Positions 24,526 to 32,791 of a stretch of 35,439 nt of DNA are shown one piece after another (position 1 is the first letter of the stretch; every line of letters begins with the position of its first letter). The position numbers were made by a program, and so were the translations under genes. The notes below the pieces were generated by a model. It was not told where the DNA came from. It searched no databases and worked only from the letters and a program-made list of their open reading frames with translations. The stretch comes from DATBGE01 sp036558125 (GTDB lineage Bacteria > Gemmatimonadota > Gemmatimonadetes > Gemmatimonadales > GWC2-71-9): positions 1 through 35,439 of the forward strand of contig DATBGE010000227.1 in assembly GCA_036558125.1 (NCBI GenBank), given 5' to 3'.

Positions 24526-24654
24526 GACATCGGATGGCACCTCCACGCATGCGATCGCGACCCATCCGGGGTGTAGCGCCGACGGTTGGCGCGGGTAACT
24601 TCCCCGCCAGCGGGTCAGACCCACCCCCGTGGCCAATCTTCCAGACGAGGTGTT

Positions 24655-25440
24655 GTGGGACTAGTGAATCCTGCGGTGATCGGAGCACTGTTTGCCGGAG
24701 GTCTTACTCTCGGCATCGTGCTCATGCTCGAGGTGGGTCGCCGGATTCGGCTGGTGCAACAAGCCAGGCACGGAGACGAGATGGCCCGAGGCTTGGGGGC
24801 CGTCGAGGGGGCGGTCTTCGGCCTGATGGGTCTGCTGCTGGCGTTCACTTTTTCCGGCGCTGCGGCCCGCTTCGATTTGCGGCGCCATCAGATCATCGAT
24901 GAGGCCAACAACATCGGCACGGCATGGCTCCGGCTGGATCTGCTCGCGCCCGAGGCCCGCACGGTGATACAGGACAAGTTTCGGCAGTACGTTGACGCGA
25001 GAATCGAGACTTACCGCGCCATCCCCGATACCACCCGGCTGAACGCGGCGCTGGCCCGGGCGTCCCGGCTGCAACAGGAAATCTGGACCCTGTCGGTCAC
25101 CGCAGCCCACGAGGTCCCAGGCCCTCAAGCAGCCATGCTTCTCATGCCGGCGCTGAACGAGATGTTCGATATCGCTTCCACGCGAATCGCGACCACCCGG
25201 ATGCATCCGCCGACCATCATTTATCTCATGCTCTTCGTCCTGACGCTGATCTGTTCCTTCCTCGCCGGGTACGACATGGGAGCAGAGATAACACGGAGCT
25301 GGGTCCACATGCTGGGGTTCGCGTTGATCCTCGGGCTGGCGGTGTATGTCATCGTGGATCTCGAGTATCCCAGAATGGGATTGATTCGATTGGATGCCTT
25401 CGACCAACTTCTGGTAAACGTCCGGGCTGGGATGCAATAG
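24655..25440 (+). CDS. DUF4239 (bestrophin-like) membrane protein
   Basis: GTG start at 24655 with GAGG four bases before; a second GTG at 24664 is an alternative. The 261-residue product has four membrane helices: about 5-25, 45-68, 180-200 and 215-235. It carries the DUF4239 signature region after the second helix (RRHQIIDEANNIGTAWLRLD) and the end DLEYPRMGLIRLDAFDQLL. The family is sometimes described as bestrophin-like; the transported ion, if any, is unknown. It is 130 bases from the preceding gene, and the FadL-like gene begins 33 bases downstream. Confidence 0.85.
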   Translation: MGLVNPAVIGALFAGGLTLGIVLMLEVGRRIRLVQQARHGDEMARGLGAVEGAVFGLMGLLLAFTFSGAAARFDLRRHQIIDEANNIGTAWLRLDLLAPEARTVIQDKFRQYVDARIETYRAIPDTTRLNAALARASRLQQEIWTLSVTAAHEVPGPQAAMLLMPALNEMFDIASTRIATTRMHPPTIIYLMLFVLTLICSFLAGYDMGAEITRSWVHMLGFALILGLAVYVIVDLEYPRMGLIRLDAFDQLLVNVRAGMQ

Positions 25441-25473
25441 GGAGTGGACCCGATGCCGTGCCGGAGGGGTACC

Positions 25474-26868
25474 ATGAGGAGCGCAACGAGGAAATTCACC
25501 AACCGGGCAGCGCTGCTGGCGCTGGTTTCCCTCCTCCGGGCACCCTGGCTGATGGCCCAGATCGCGGATTTCACTATTCCACCGAGCGGCATTCTCCCGA
25601 ACTACGATCGGGTCACCATCGGCCAGCGTGAGGGTCTGGAGGGAGGCGCCTTCGTAGCCCGGACCGACGATGCCGGGGCAGGATGGTACAATCCTGCGGG
25701 ACTCGCGTTGAGCGAAAAGAGCGGGCTCAACGCGAGCTCCAATGCCTACGAGCTGACCACGGTTACTCTGGAGGGCATCGGCCAGGCCAAGGGGAGTACG
25801 CGATTCAGCCCCAGCGGCACCTATTTCGGCGCCGTCCTCGGCGCGCCCATCATCAAGAGTCCCAACGTGCGGCTCGCCTTCTTCTACGCCAAACCGGTAT
25901 CCTGGACGCCTGGGACTTTGGACGGAGCCTTCGCCACCGCCGCGGGTGGAAACGAGGAGCAGTTTACCTACACCTCGACCTCGAACTTCAGCATGATCAT
26001 TCCCGGACTGGCAGCGGGCTTCCGCATCGGGAAGGGACTTCGGGTGGGAACCAGCGCGGGGCTGGGCATGACGAACGTGCACCAAGTCCAGTCGATCGGA
26101 GATCGGTTGATCGTCCCGGGGGTCTCATCCACCACCGCGACCCGCAGCGTGTCGAGCGACGGTACCGTCTATCAGTTCCTGCTCGCGGGCGGCGTCCAAT
26201 GGGACGCGAGCTCCACGGTCAAAATCGGAGGAAAGATCACGACCCCGGGGATCCGAATGAGCGGTAGCAGCAAACTGCTCTACTCCCAGATCATCTTCTC
26301 CGGAGCCGGCTCGCGTGAAATCGGGTTCCGGGACGAAGACGCCAAGCTGGATTACAAGATTCCCCTGGAAGCAGTCGGTGGAATCGCGTTTCTCTTCGAC
26401 CGCTTCCAACTCGAGGGAGACGTCCGCTATCACGGCAGCGCCAGTACCTATACCCTGCTCTCCAGCACCCAGCTGGCTCAGCTTGTCACGACCGATGCCA
26501 ACGGAGTGCCGACCGAATCGACCTTGTCGTTCGTGCCGGTCCAGGAAAAGGCCGACCCGGTCGTGAACGTGGCCATCGGTGGCCACTATCTGCTCAGCAA
26601 GCGCTTCCGCCTCCATGCCGGGTTCTTTACCGACAACTCGCCTGTCGCCGATGCCGACTCGAGCGACTTTCGTACGGTGGATCTCGTCGGTGCATCGGCA
26701 GGAGTGTCCTTCAGCTGGACTCACCTCTCGGGTTCGCTGGGAGTCGCGGGCTCGTGGGGTACGACCGACAATCGTGCCATCGGCCCCTCGCTGGGCGGTC
26801 TGGCGGGCGATACCAAGATCAAGGTCAGCACCTTCACAATGCTCTATGCGATTTCGTACGCGTTCTAA
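25474..26868 (+). CDS. FadL/OmpP1-type outer-membrane transport protein
   Basis: The ATG at 25474 is preceded by GGAGGGG at five bases; earlier in-frame starts at 25444 and 25453 are less likely. The 464 residues begin with a signal peptide (LLALVSLLRAPWLMAQ). The mature N-terminus holds the FadL-like pattern of a short plug region (AFVARTDDAGAGWYNPAGLA) and then a long barrel, ending in Phe (YAISYAF). FadL homologues import hydrophobic compounds such as fatty acids or aromatic hydrocarbons through lateral opening. Its place after the DUF4239 gene makes it the last large gene of the HAD-sulfatase stretch. Confidence 0.86.
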   Translation: MRSATRKFTNRAALLALVSLLRAPWLMAQIADFTIPPSGILPNYDRVTIGQREGLEGGAFVARTDDAGAGWYNPAGLALSEKSGLNASSNAYELTTVTLEGIGQAKGSTRFSPSGTYFGAVLGAPIIKSPNVRLAFFYAKPVSWTPGTLDGAFATAAGGNEEQFTYTSTSNFSMIIPGLAAGFRIGKGLRVGTSAGLGMTNVHQVQSIGDRLIVPGVSSTTATRSVSSDGTVYQFLLAGGVQWDASSTVKIGGKITTPGIRMSGSSKLLYSQIIFSGAGSREIGFRDEDAKLDYKIPLEAVGGIAFLFDRFQLEGDVRYHGSASTYTLLSSTQLAQLVTTDANGVPTESTLSFVPVQEKADPVVNVAIGGHYLLSKRFRLHAGFFTDNSPVADADSSDFRTVDLVGASAGVSFSWTHLSGSLGVAGSWGTTDNRAIGPSLGGLAGDTKIKVSTFTMLYAISYAF

Positions 26869-26898
26869 TCACCTGCTTCCTTTCAGATGGGAGTTCTC

Positions 26899-27354
26899 AT
26901 GCGCACCGTTGCAGCTATCATTGCTCTTTCTCTCGCGGCGACGCCGCTCCTGGCCCAGGATGACGCCAAAATCCAGGCGGCGCGGGCGGAGGTCCAGGCG
27001 GAGCGCACCAAGCTGGTCGCGGCCAATCTGCCGCTGACCGAGGAAGAGAGCGCCAAGTTCTGGCCACTGTACAACGAATATCGTGCGGAGGCGGGTAAGC
27101 TGAGCGACCGCGCCGTCTCCCTGATCAAGGATTACGCGGCCAACTACGACAGCATGACGGACGACAAGGCGCGAGACCTGCTCAAGCAACAGCTACAGCT
27201 CGAGGAAGACCGTCAGAAGCTGCGCAAGTCATACATGGGCAAGTTCGAGAAGGTGCTACCCGCCAAGAAAGTGGCACGCTACTACCAGATCGAGAACAAG
27301 CTGGATATCGCGGTCCAGTACGAAGCGGCGACCTCGATCCCGCTGGTCCAGTAG
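26899..27354 (+). CDS. Small periplasmic helical protein, Spy/CpxP-like
   Basis: The ATG at 26899 is preceded by GGGAG at six bases. The 151-residue product has a signal peptide (about 1-20, ending LLAQ) and a mature part of predicted alpha helices rich in charged residues, with ERTKLVAANLPLTEEES, FWPLYNEYRAEAGKLSD and a terminal FEKVLPAKKVARYYQIENK. This arrangement recalls periplasmic chaperone-like proteins of the Spy/CpxP type, but the classic LTxxQ repeat is not clear. Function unknown. A hairpin (27375-27409) lies just downstream. Confidence 0.72.
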   Translation: MRTVAAIIALSLAATPLLAQDDAKIQAARAEVQAERTKLVAANLPLTEEESAKFWPLYNEYRAEAGKLSDRAVSLIKDYAANYDSMTDDKARDLLKQQLQLEEDRQKLRKSYMGKFEKVLPAKKVARYYQIENKLDIAVQYEAATSIPLVQ

Positions 27355-27374
27355 CGAAACGACCAGGCAAACGA

Positions 27375-27409
27375 CGCTCCTCCGGGCCTTGACCGGCCCG
27401 GCTGGAGCG
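27375..27409 (+). terminator. Hairpin after the Spy-like gene
   Basis: CGCTCC (27375-27380) pairs with GGAGCG (27404-27409), and inside it GGGCC with GGCCC around TTGACC. No U run follows, so termination would be weak or need Rho. Confidence 0.45.
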
Positions 27410-27467
27410 GTACACTGAACCCAATCCGGTCGCGGACTCCTCGCGACTCGTGGCATTTGGCAAAGCG

Positions 27468-28622
27468 ATGGCTGAGGTCTTCGTGAAATCCCCCCTGAAT
27501 AGCGTGACTCTCCTCGGTGAGTCGCCCCGGCGGGCGCGTGGCCGAGATCACGCGCTCACCGACGGCGCCGCCGCGCTCAGCACCCTCGGCATCGGGCTCG
27601 CGTCCCTTGATTCAGACCTCCGCTACCTCGAGATCAACGAGTGGCTGGCCAGCGCCCAGGGGCTTTCACCGGCCCAGCACCAGGGCCGGCCGCTGCATGA
27701 AATCGTGCCGCACCTGGCCCGAGAGCTCGAGCCGATCCTCCGCCGCGTCCTCTCCACCGGCCATTCGGCGATCGACCTCCCGATCCGGGAAACCGGCATA
27801 GGAGTCCAGGCCGCCCGCCACTGGCTGGTCCGCTGCTATCCGATTCGGGAAGAGCCCGGCGAGGTCACCGGTGTGAACTGCGTAATGGAGGAGATCACCG
27901 ACCGGGTCCGTGCCCAGGAGGCGCTGGCGGCGAGCGAGGCAGCCCTGCGCCACAGCCATGCCCGCACCCGGAGCCTGGCCGGCCGGTTGATCACAGCGCA
28001 GGAGACCGAACGGACCCGGATCGCGCGCGAGCTGCACGACGACATGAGCCAGCGCCTCGCGACACTCGCTATCGGCTTGAGCAGCCTCAAGCGAGAATTA
28101 CCGCCCACCTGTGCCCACCTGGGAGACGAACTTCAACAGTGCCAGGACTGGGCCGTGGAGCTGGCCGACGAGATCCGAAACCTCTCGCACGAACTCCACC
28201 CCGGTGTGCTCCGGCACGCGGGACTGGTGGCCGCTTTGAAAAGCATCTGCGGTGAAGTGGAACGGAAGCGCGGCCTGGCAGTGAGCTTCGAGGCGCCCGA
28301 CCATCTGGAGGAGGTTCCCGCAGAGATCGCACTGTGTCTTTATCGCGTCGCCCAGGAGACCCTGCACAATGCCGCGACCCACGCCCGGGCCCGTCACGTT
28401 CTGGTGAGCCTCGTCGCTCGCGACGGCGAATTGGAGCTCTCGGTACGGGACGACGGCTGTGGGTTCGATCTTGGCGCGGCCCGGCGGAAAGGAGGACTCG
28501 GCCTCTTGAGCATCGATGAACGGGTCCGATTGGTCGGCGGCGTGGTCGCGCTGACCTCGGCCCCCGGCCGGGGGACGACAGTTTCGGCGCGGATACCCTT
28601 CGCGGCGAGGACAGCATCATGA
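27468..28622 (+). CDS. Sensor histidine kinase, NarX/HisKA_3 type with PAS
   Basis: Cytoplasmic two-component sensor. Layout (numbering from the ATG at 27468, 384 residues): a PAS domain about 35-150, a coiled link, the dimerisation helix with the phosphoacceptor His190 (ERTRIARELHDDMSQRL), and a C-terminal ATPase domain with TLHNAATHARA (N box), DDGCGFD (G1) and GGLGLLSIDERV (G2). There are no membrane segments, so the signal is inside the cell or binds PAS (cofactor not evident). The stop overlaps the next start (ATGA). A GTG at 27450 would add six residues; neither start has a clear Shine-Dalgarno. Confidence 0.9.
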   Translation: MAEVFVKSPLNSVTLLGESPRRARGRDHALTDGAAALSTLGIGLASLDSDLRYLEINEWLASAQGLSPAQHQGRPLHEIVPHLARELEPILRRVLSTGHSAIDLPIRETGIGVQAARHWLVRCYPIREEPGEVTGVNCVMEEITDRVRAQEALAASEAALRHSHARTRSLAGRLITAQETERTRIARELHDDMSQRLATLAIGLSSLKRELPPTCAHLGDELQQCQDWAVELADEIRNLSHELHPGVLRHAGLVAALKSICGEVERKRGLAVSFEAPDHLEEVPAEIALCLYRVAQETLHNAATHARARHVLVSLVARDGELELSVRDDGCGFDLGAARRKGGLGLLSIDERVRLVGGVVALTSAPGRGTTVSARIPFAARTAS

Positions 28623-29278
28623 GCCGGACGGTGGCCGAGCGCCCCAAGATCATCCGGGATCCCGCCAAGCGACCTCACCGTGGCAAGGGCCCGCACGCGC
28701 CCCTGCGGCTGCTGCTGGCAGACGATCACGTGATCCTGCTGGAAGCCTTGCGCCGGTTGCTGGAGCCGGACTTTACGATCCTGGCGGGTGTGACGACGGG
28801 ACGCGAGCTGGTCGAAGCCGCGGTGCTGCTCAAGCCCGATGTCGTCGTCTCGGACATCTCGATGCCGGGGCTGAGCGGACTCAAGGCCGGACGAGAAATT
28901 CTTGAGCGGCTCCCCAAGACCCGCCTCGTGATCCTCAGCATGTACGACGACCCTGCCCTTCGGGAGGAAGCGTTTCGACTCGGCGCTTCGGCCTACGTGT
29001 TGAAGACCGCCGCACCAGAACGACTGGTTGCGGCAGTTCGTGCCTCGATAGAGGCAGGCGCGCGTCCCTTGGTACGGGAACCTTCCAGCACTCTTTCCCT
29101 TCGCGAGCGGGAGGTCCTTCGGCTATTGGCTCAGGGACACACTATGAAGGAGGCGGCGTTGCTCCTGGGAATCACGCCTCGAACCGTGGCATTCCATAAA
29201 TACCGGATCATGCGCGTGCTGTCGGTCCAGAGCAGCGCGGGGCTCATGCGCTACGCAGTGGAGCAGCGGTTGGTCTGA
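28619..29278 (+). CDS. NarL/LuxR-type response regulator
   Basis: Partner of the kinase just upstream, with which it overlaps by four bases. 219 residues: an N-terminal basic stretch of ~25, a receiver with Asp35-Asp36 (ADD), phosphoacceptor Asp79 in VVVSDISMPG, and Lys near AYVLKTAAP, then a LuxR-type helix-turn-helix (about 155-215: LSLREREVLRLLAQGHTMKEAA, then TPRTVAFHKYRIM). NarL-type regulators bind inverted or tandem DNA repeats when phosphorylated. Whether it recognises the TGACAGTTTC boxes eight kilobases away cannot be judged from the sequence. Confidence 0.92.
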   Translation: MSRTVAERPKIIRDPAKRPHRGKGPHAPLRLLLADDHVILLEALRRLLEPDFTILAGVTTGRELVEAAVLLKPDVVVSDISMPGLSGLKAGREILERLPKTRLVILSMYDDPALREEAFRLGASAYVLKTAAPERLVAAVRASIEAGARPLVREPSSTLSLREREVLRLLAQGHTMKEAALLLGITPRTVAFHKYRIMRVLSVQSSAGLMRYAVEQRLV

Positions 29279-29302
29279 ATCGTCGAGCAGTCCTCTCGAG
29301 TA

Positions 29303-31396
29303 TCAGGCCGCTCGGGGTGGAAGGCCGATCGCCGCCATGGTTGTCTGATCCGAGATGACCTCGGCAAATCCCTGGATCACGCGGGGATCGAATTGGGTGC
29401 CGGCCCCCCGATATATGATTCTCGTGGCATCCGCCACGGACATGCCCCGGCGGTAGGGACGATCGGAGACCAGCGCGTCGAATACATCGGCGACCGACGT
29501 GATCCTCACCAACCAGGGAATGTCCTCTCCCGCCAGGCGATCGGGATATCCCTTCCCATTGAACCATTCGTGGTGGTGCCGGACGATCGGCAGAATATCC
29601 GCGAACGCCTCCATCGGGGCGAGAATGCTCGCCCCGATCGCGGGATGAGAGTTGATCCGCTGGCGCTCCTCCGGTGTCAGCGGAGCGGGCTTGTCCAGAA
29701 TGGTTGAAGGCACGCTGATCTTCCCGATGTCGTGCAGTAAGCCACCCCGATGCAGTTGCTCCAGCTCGTTCTCGCTCAGTCCCAGCTTCCGGCCCAGCGC
29801 CAGGCCGAAAGAGGTCACCCGCTCGGAGTGGCCCGCCGTCCAAGGGGAGTTGGCGTCCACCGTTCTGGCCAGCGCGCTCAAGGCGCCCATGCTCAGATCC
29901 TTGAGCCGGACCAGCAGGCGGTTCGAGCCAAGCGAGACGGCCGCGCTGTCGGCTAGCCGCCGCAGGTGATCCACCCCCGCCTCATCGATCGCCATTCCAG
30001 CCGGCAACCGGATCACGAGCGCTCCGGCCAGCTCGGACCGCTCGAACAGGGGGAGAATCAGGAAGTCTGATTGGCCGAGACTCGCGAACCCGGTGTAGCT
30101 GCGCCCGTCGTTCCCCGATCGCAGCAGAAGATGGTGAGGCGAGGAAGCCAGCTCCTCCAACTCGTGAGCCGAGAGCTGGCAAGTCTGCACGATCCCGCTG
30201 CCGGTATGAACCGTCCACGTCCTTGATCCGGACTTGTCCGGGACGGCGAGACCGGCGTCGCCCGCCGGGATGGTCTTCGAAAGCGACTGCCTGACGGTGC
30301 GGACGATTTCTTCGAGATCAGCGCCGGCGAGGGCAACACCCTGAATGTCGCCGATTGCGGAGAGCAGGCCGAAGTGGCGGCCGAGGTCTCCCGCCATCTG
30401 GTTGAACGAGGTGGCGAGCTCGCCAAACTCGTCCGCGCTCTTGACCTCAATCGGGTGGTCGAACTCGCGCCGCGCGAGACGAAGCGTCCCGCTCTTGAGC
30501 TCAGCCAGGGGCTCCAGACTGCGTCCGAGCAACCGGTGCACCAGGGTGAAAATCACGAGAAGCCCGAAGACGACGGCGGGCCAGAGCAGCGTCCGCGCCT
30601 CATTCACCGAAGCGAGCACCTGGGCCCGCGATTCCATCATGACGACTTGCCAGGACTCGGTCCCGAACTCAAAGCCGAGGAAGAGCGGCCACGCGCTACC
30701 CAGATATTCCTCGCCCTCATGAGTCCATTCCAGGCGATTCGAGCTCTCGGGGGGCGAGCCCAGATTCTGCACCGCGAACTCGCCGAGCGCCGGCCAGCTG
30801 CAGTAGAGGTGAACTCTCCCCTGCTCCGCCGTCACGCAATACCCGCCTTGGGTCGGCGCGGCCGCCTCGGTCCATCCACCGCTCCAGAATGTTTGCCCGT
30901 CTACCTCGGCCCACATGACACCGCGCTCGATGTGCTTGGGATCAAGCGCACGAGCCATGAGTACTGACGGCTTGTCTTGCTTCGCGAGGACTCGGAGGGT
31001 GGCATGGTCCGAGCTCAGCCGGTCCCGGTCCCGCGCGTTCAGCTCGGGAAGCGTAGTCGGCGCGGTACCGGACATCGCGATAACGCCCGAGCCGTCCAGC
31101 CCGGAGCGCGCCACCCAGAGAAAGGCCTCACTGTCTGCCCATCCTCCACCGGCTTCAGTAAGACTCCACCGGACATCATCGAGGCGGCGATCGAACTCGT
31201 CGAGCCGCGCGGCGATGCTCATGGCGAGAACTTTGGTATTCTGATGCTGGCGCAGGATGCTTTGCCGCTCCAGGTCGGCGGACGTCCTCTGCAGCACATA
31301 GATCGAGAGCGCGACTGTCGGGAGGACGGCGACCAGCACGAAGAGGGTGAGAACCCTTCTGGCTACCCTGGTGCGCGCGAGAGAAATCTGGGGCAT
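29303..31396 (-). CDS. HAMP-GAF-HD-GYP c-di-GMP phosphodiesterase
   Basis: Predicted membrane-bound regulator that hydrolyses the second messenger c-di-GMP. The ATG at 31396 gives 697 residues: a first membrane helix (about 14-33), a large periplasmic sensor (to about 260), a second helix, a HAMP domain (about 295-350), a GAF-like domain (about 360-500), and the HD-GYP domain. Motifs seen in the latter are HSERV, LLHDIGKISVP, HHHEWFNGKGYPD and SVADVFDALVSDRPYR, all with intact HD and GYP residues. It follows the GspG-like pilin gene with a 10-base gap and is convergent with the response regulator. Low similarity in the sensor domain leaves the signal unknown. Confidence 0.92.
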   Translation of the reverse strand: MPQISLARTRVARRVLTLFVLVAVLPTVALSIYVLQRTSADLERQSILRQHQNTKVLAMSIAARLDEFDRRLDDVRWSLTEAGGGWADSEAFLWVARSGLDGSGVIAMSGTAPTTLPELNARDRDRLSSDHATLRVLAKQDKPSVLMARALDPKHIERGVMWAEVDGQTFWSGGWTEAAAPTQGGYCVTAEQGRVHLYCSWPALGEFAVQNLGSPPESSNRLEWTHEGEEYLGSAWPLFLGFEFGTESWQVVMMESRAQVLASVNEARTLLWPAVVFGLLVIFTLVHRLLGRSLEPLAELKSGTLRLARREFDHPIEVKSADEFGELATSFNQMAGDLGRHFGLLSAIGDIQGVALAGADLEEIVRTVRQSLSKTIPAGDAGLAVPDKSGSRTWTVHTGSGIVQTCQLSAHELEELASSPHHLLLRSGNDGRSYTGFASLGQSDFLILPLFERSELAGALVIRLPAGMAIDEAGVDHLRRLADSAAVSLGSNRLLVRLKDLSMGALSALARTVDANSPWTAGHSERVTSFGLALGRKLGLSENELEQLHRGGLLHDIGKISVPSTILDKPAPLTPEERQRINSHPAIGASILAPMEAFADILPIVRHHHEWFNGKGYPDRLAGEDIPWLVRITSVADVFDALVSDRPYRRGMSVADATRIIYRGAGTQFDPRVIQGFAEVISDQTTMAAIGLPPRAA

Positions 31397-31406
31397 GGGG
31401 CGTCGC

Positions 31407-31880
31407 CTAATACTGGCTGGCCAGGCCGATAAAACCGCCATCATTAGCCCAGACCACGTCATCGCGGCTGGGGCCGGCGTTCAGCGGCGGGCTGCTCGCT
31501 CCGTCGGGGCCGACGGAGTACAGGTCAAAATCGGAGTTGATCGGGACCAGGAAGCGGTCGCGCCGGGCACCCTGAGGCACGTTCCGCGTCGGGTCGAACT
31601 TGTTGTAGACATAAGCGCGGCCCCAGGGATCAGGCGGGATCGTTCCGATTGAAGCCATGTTGTCGGGCAGGCTGTCCTGGGCCTTGAGAGACAGGCCTAG
31701 CGCCTGAATATCACCGATCGCCTTCGCCACCCTGGCTCGCTCGACCACGGTCCGATAACGGGGAATCCCAATCGCCGCGAGTGAGCCGATGATGGCCGTC
31801 ACGGCGAGGATTTCCACCAGCGTCATTCCTCGCACGCTGCGCCGCGGGAGGCGGTCCCTCGCGTCCCGAGATTTCATCAT
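31407..31880 (-). CDS. GspG-like type II secretion/type IV pseudopilin
   Basis: 157 residues with a prepilin signal: a basic leader of 18 residues, cleavage after Gly18 before MTLVEILAVTAIIGSLAAIG, and Glu at position 5 of the mature form (Glu23 of the precursor). The periplasmic part has DPWGRAYVY and DFDLYSVGPDGASS, features of the calcium-binding GspG major pseudopilin. The ATG overlaps the upstream membrane protein stop by four bases (ATGA). No other secretion or pilus genes are in the window, so the assembly machine must be elsewhere. Confidence 0.9.
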   Translation of the reverse strand: MMKSRDARDRLPRRSVRGMTLVEILAVTAIIGSLAAIGIPRYRTVVERARVAKAIGDIQALGLSLKAQDSLPDNMASIGTIPPDPWGRAYVYNKFDPTRNVPQGARRDRFLVPINSDFDLYSVGPDGASSPPLNAGPSRDDVVWANDGGFIGLASQY

Positions 31881-32506
31881 TGCTTGACCGCCCGGGGAAG
31901 GGAGAGGGCGGTCCGGGTCCAGATTGTCTCGGGCGAGTTCTTAAACCGGATAAGGCCGCCGGGAGGAAGCAGCCAGAACGCGAAATCGGAGGTTCCCTTT
32001 TCCGCGTTGTAGGTGACGATGTACAGGGTGGAATCGCCGGCCCCTACTGTGCGGACCAGATCAATCCGGTATCTCTGCAGGTCCCCGTTGGCGCTGGTGC
32101 TGAACGCCACGGTCGAGTCGGTCAACTCGAAAATGCGGCCATCGTAGCGCCCACTCCCTGCATTCCACACCCCGACTGCCGGCGCGAGCTGATCCCCGCC
32201 CTCGCCGTGATTGAGCGCTCCGAGCAAAGGACCGCCAACCAGAACGCAAAAGCTCACCACCAGCATCGCGAAAACCGCCGGCTTGGGAATGCTGAGGGGC
32301 GGCGGTTCGCCAGCCTGGGCGTCTTTCCGCTTGGCCGCAGCGCGGGCCATGACTTTGTCCGGCAACCGCATCACATTGTTCAGCGAACCGAAAAAATCCA
32401 TCATGTTCCAGGCAGTATGGAGATCACCGTCGGCAAGCGATCGGTGCTGCTCTGGAACCGGCTCTTCGGGATGTTCCGGCGTGCTCATGGATTGGGGGGT
32501 CCTCAT
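31877..32506 (-). CDS. Single-span membrane protein of unknown function
   Basis: 209 residues: a polar N-terminal part of ~75 residues, a single membrane helix (PKPAVFAMLVVSFCVLVGGPLLGAL, about 74-98), and an outside domain of ~110 residues with a beta-rich pattern (GVWNAGSGRYDGRIFELTDSTV, then DSTLYIVTYNAEKG). Not recognised as a named family. The start at 32506 is used; a second ATG at 32488 begins MSTPEHPEEP. It overlaps the pilin start, so it could be a partner of that pilin. Confidence 0.72.
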   Translation of the reverse strand: MRTPQSMSTPEHPEEPVPEQHRSLADGDLHTAWNMMDFFGSLNNVMRLPDKVMARAAAKRKDAQAGEPPPLSIPKPAVFAMLVVSFCVLVGGPLLGALNHGEGGDQLAPAVGVWNAGSGRYDGRIFELTDSTVAFSTSANGDLQRYRIDLVRTVGAGDSTLYIVTYNAEKGTSDFAFWLLPPGGLIRFKNSPETIWTRTALSLPRAVKQ

Positions 32507-32735
32507 GACCGCCAGCGTTCAGGGTTTTCGGAAAGAGGTGCCCCGAAAGTGGTCGGCCATCGCCACCCGGCGGGGCCCGCAAATGCCTACAGCAGGGGGC
32601 TTATGAGCAAGGAGCGGGCGAGCGAGGTAATACGTTGTGCCACAATGATTTACTGTCTGTCACCAGGAGTCGTGAAGAGGGGGTAGAGGGGGTAAACTGC
32701 GGCACCTATTTCATTTGGGGACTCAGGGAACGCAA
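32507..32735. other. Spacer between the pilin operon and rpsA
   Basis: No gene is recognised in these bases. A short inverted repeat TTGTG-C-CACAA lies at 32635-32645 and a G-rich direct repeat (GGGGGTA) near 32676-32694. The promoter of the membrane protein-pilin-phosphodiesterase operon should lie here, on the minus strand, but no clear -35/-10 pair is seen. Confidence 0.4.
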
Positions 32736-32766
32736 ACGGCGGCGGGGCATGGTGCCCGGCCGCCGT
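32736..32766 (-). terminator. Terminator-like hairpin after rpsA
   Basis: A 14-base stem with one mismatch (ACGGCGGCGGGGCA at 32736-32749 with TGCCCGGCCGCCGT at 32753-32766) closes on TGG. On the minus strand TTT follows the stem, 26 bases beyond the rpsA stop. Confidence 0.7.
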
Positions 32767-32791
32767 CTGAACAAGCGCAAGCGCGCCCGAT

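Noticed and set aside
24576..24592. Hairpin GCGCC/GGCGC after the sulfatase-operon membrane protein as a terminator
   Set aside because: Short stem with no U run.
23431..24636. Minus-strand frame of ~400 codons opposite the sulfatase
   Set aside because: The plus strand encodes intact sulfatase and membrane protein motifs; the antisense product is unrecognisable.
28570..28580. GACAGTTTC inside the histidine kinase gene as a fourth operator box
   Set aside because: Inside a coding region, lacks the preceding T and any dyad partner.
32635..32645. Inverted repeat TTGTG-C-CACAA as an operator of the pilin operon
   Set aside because: Only five-base arms and a single occurrence; not enough to call an operator.
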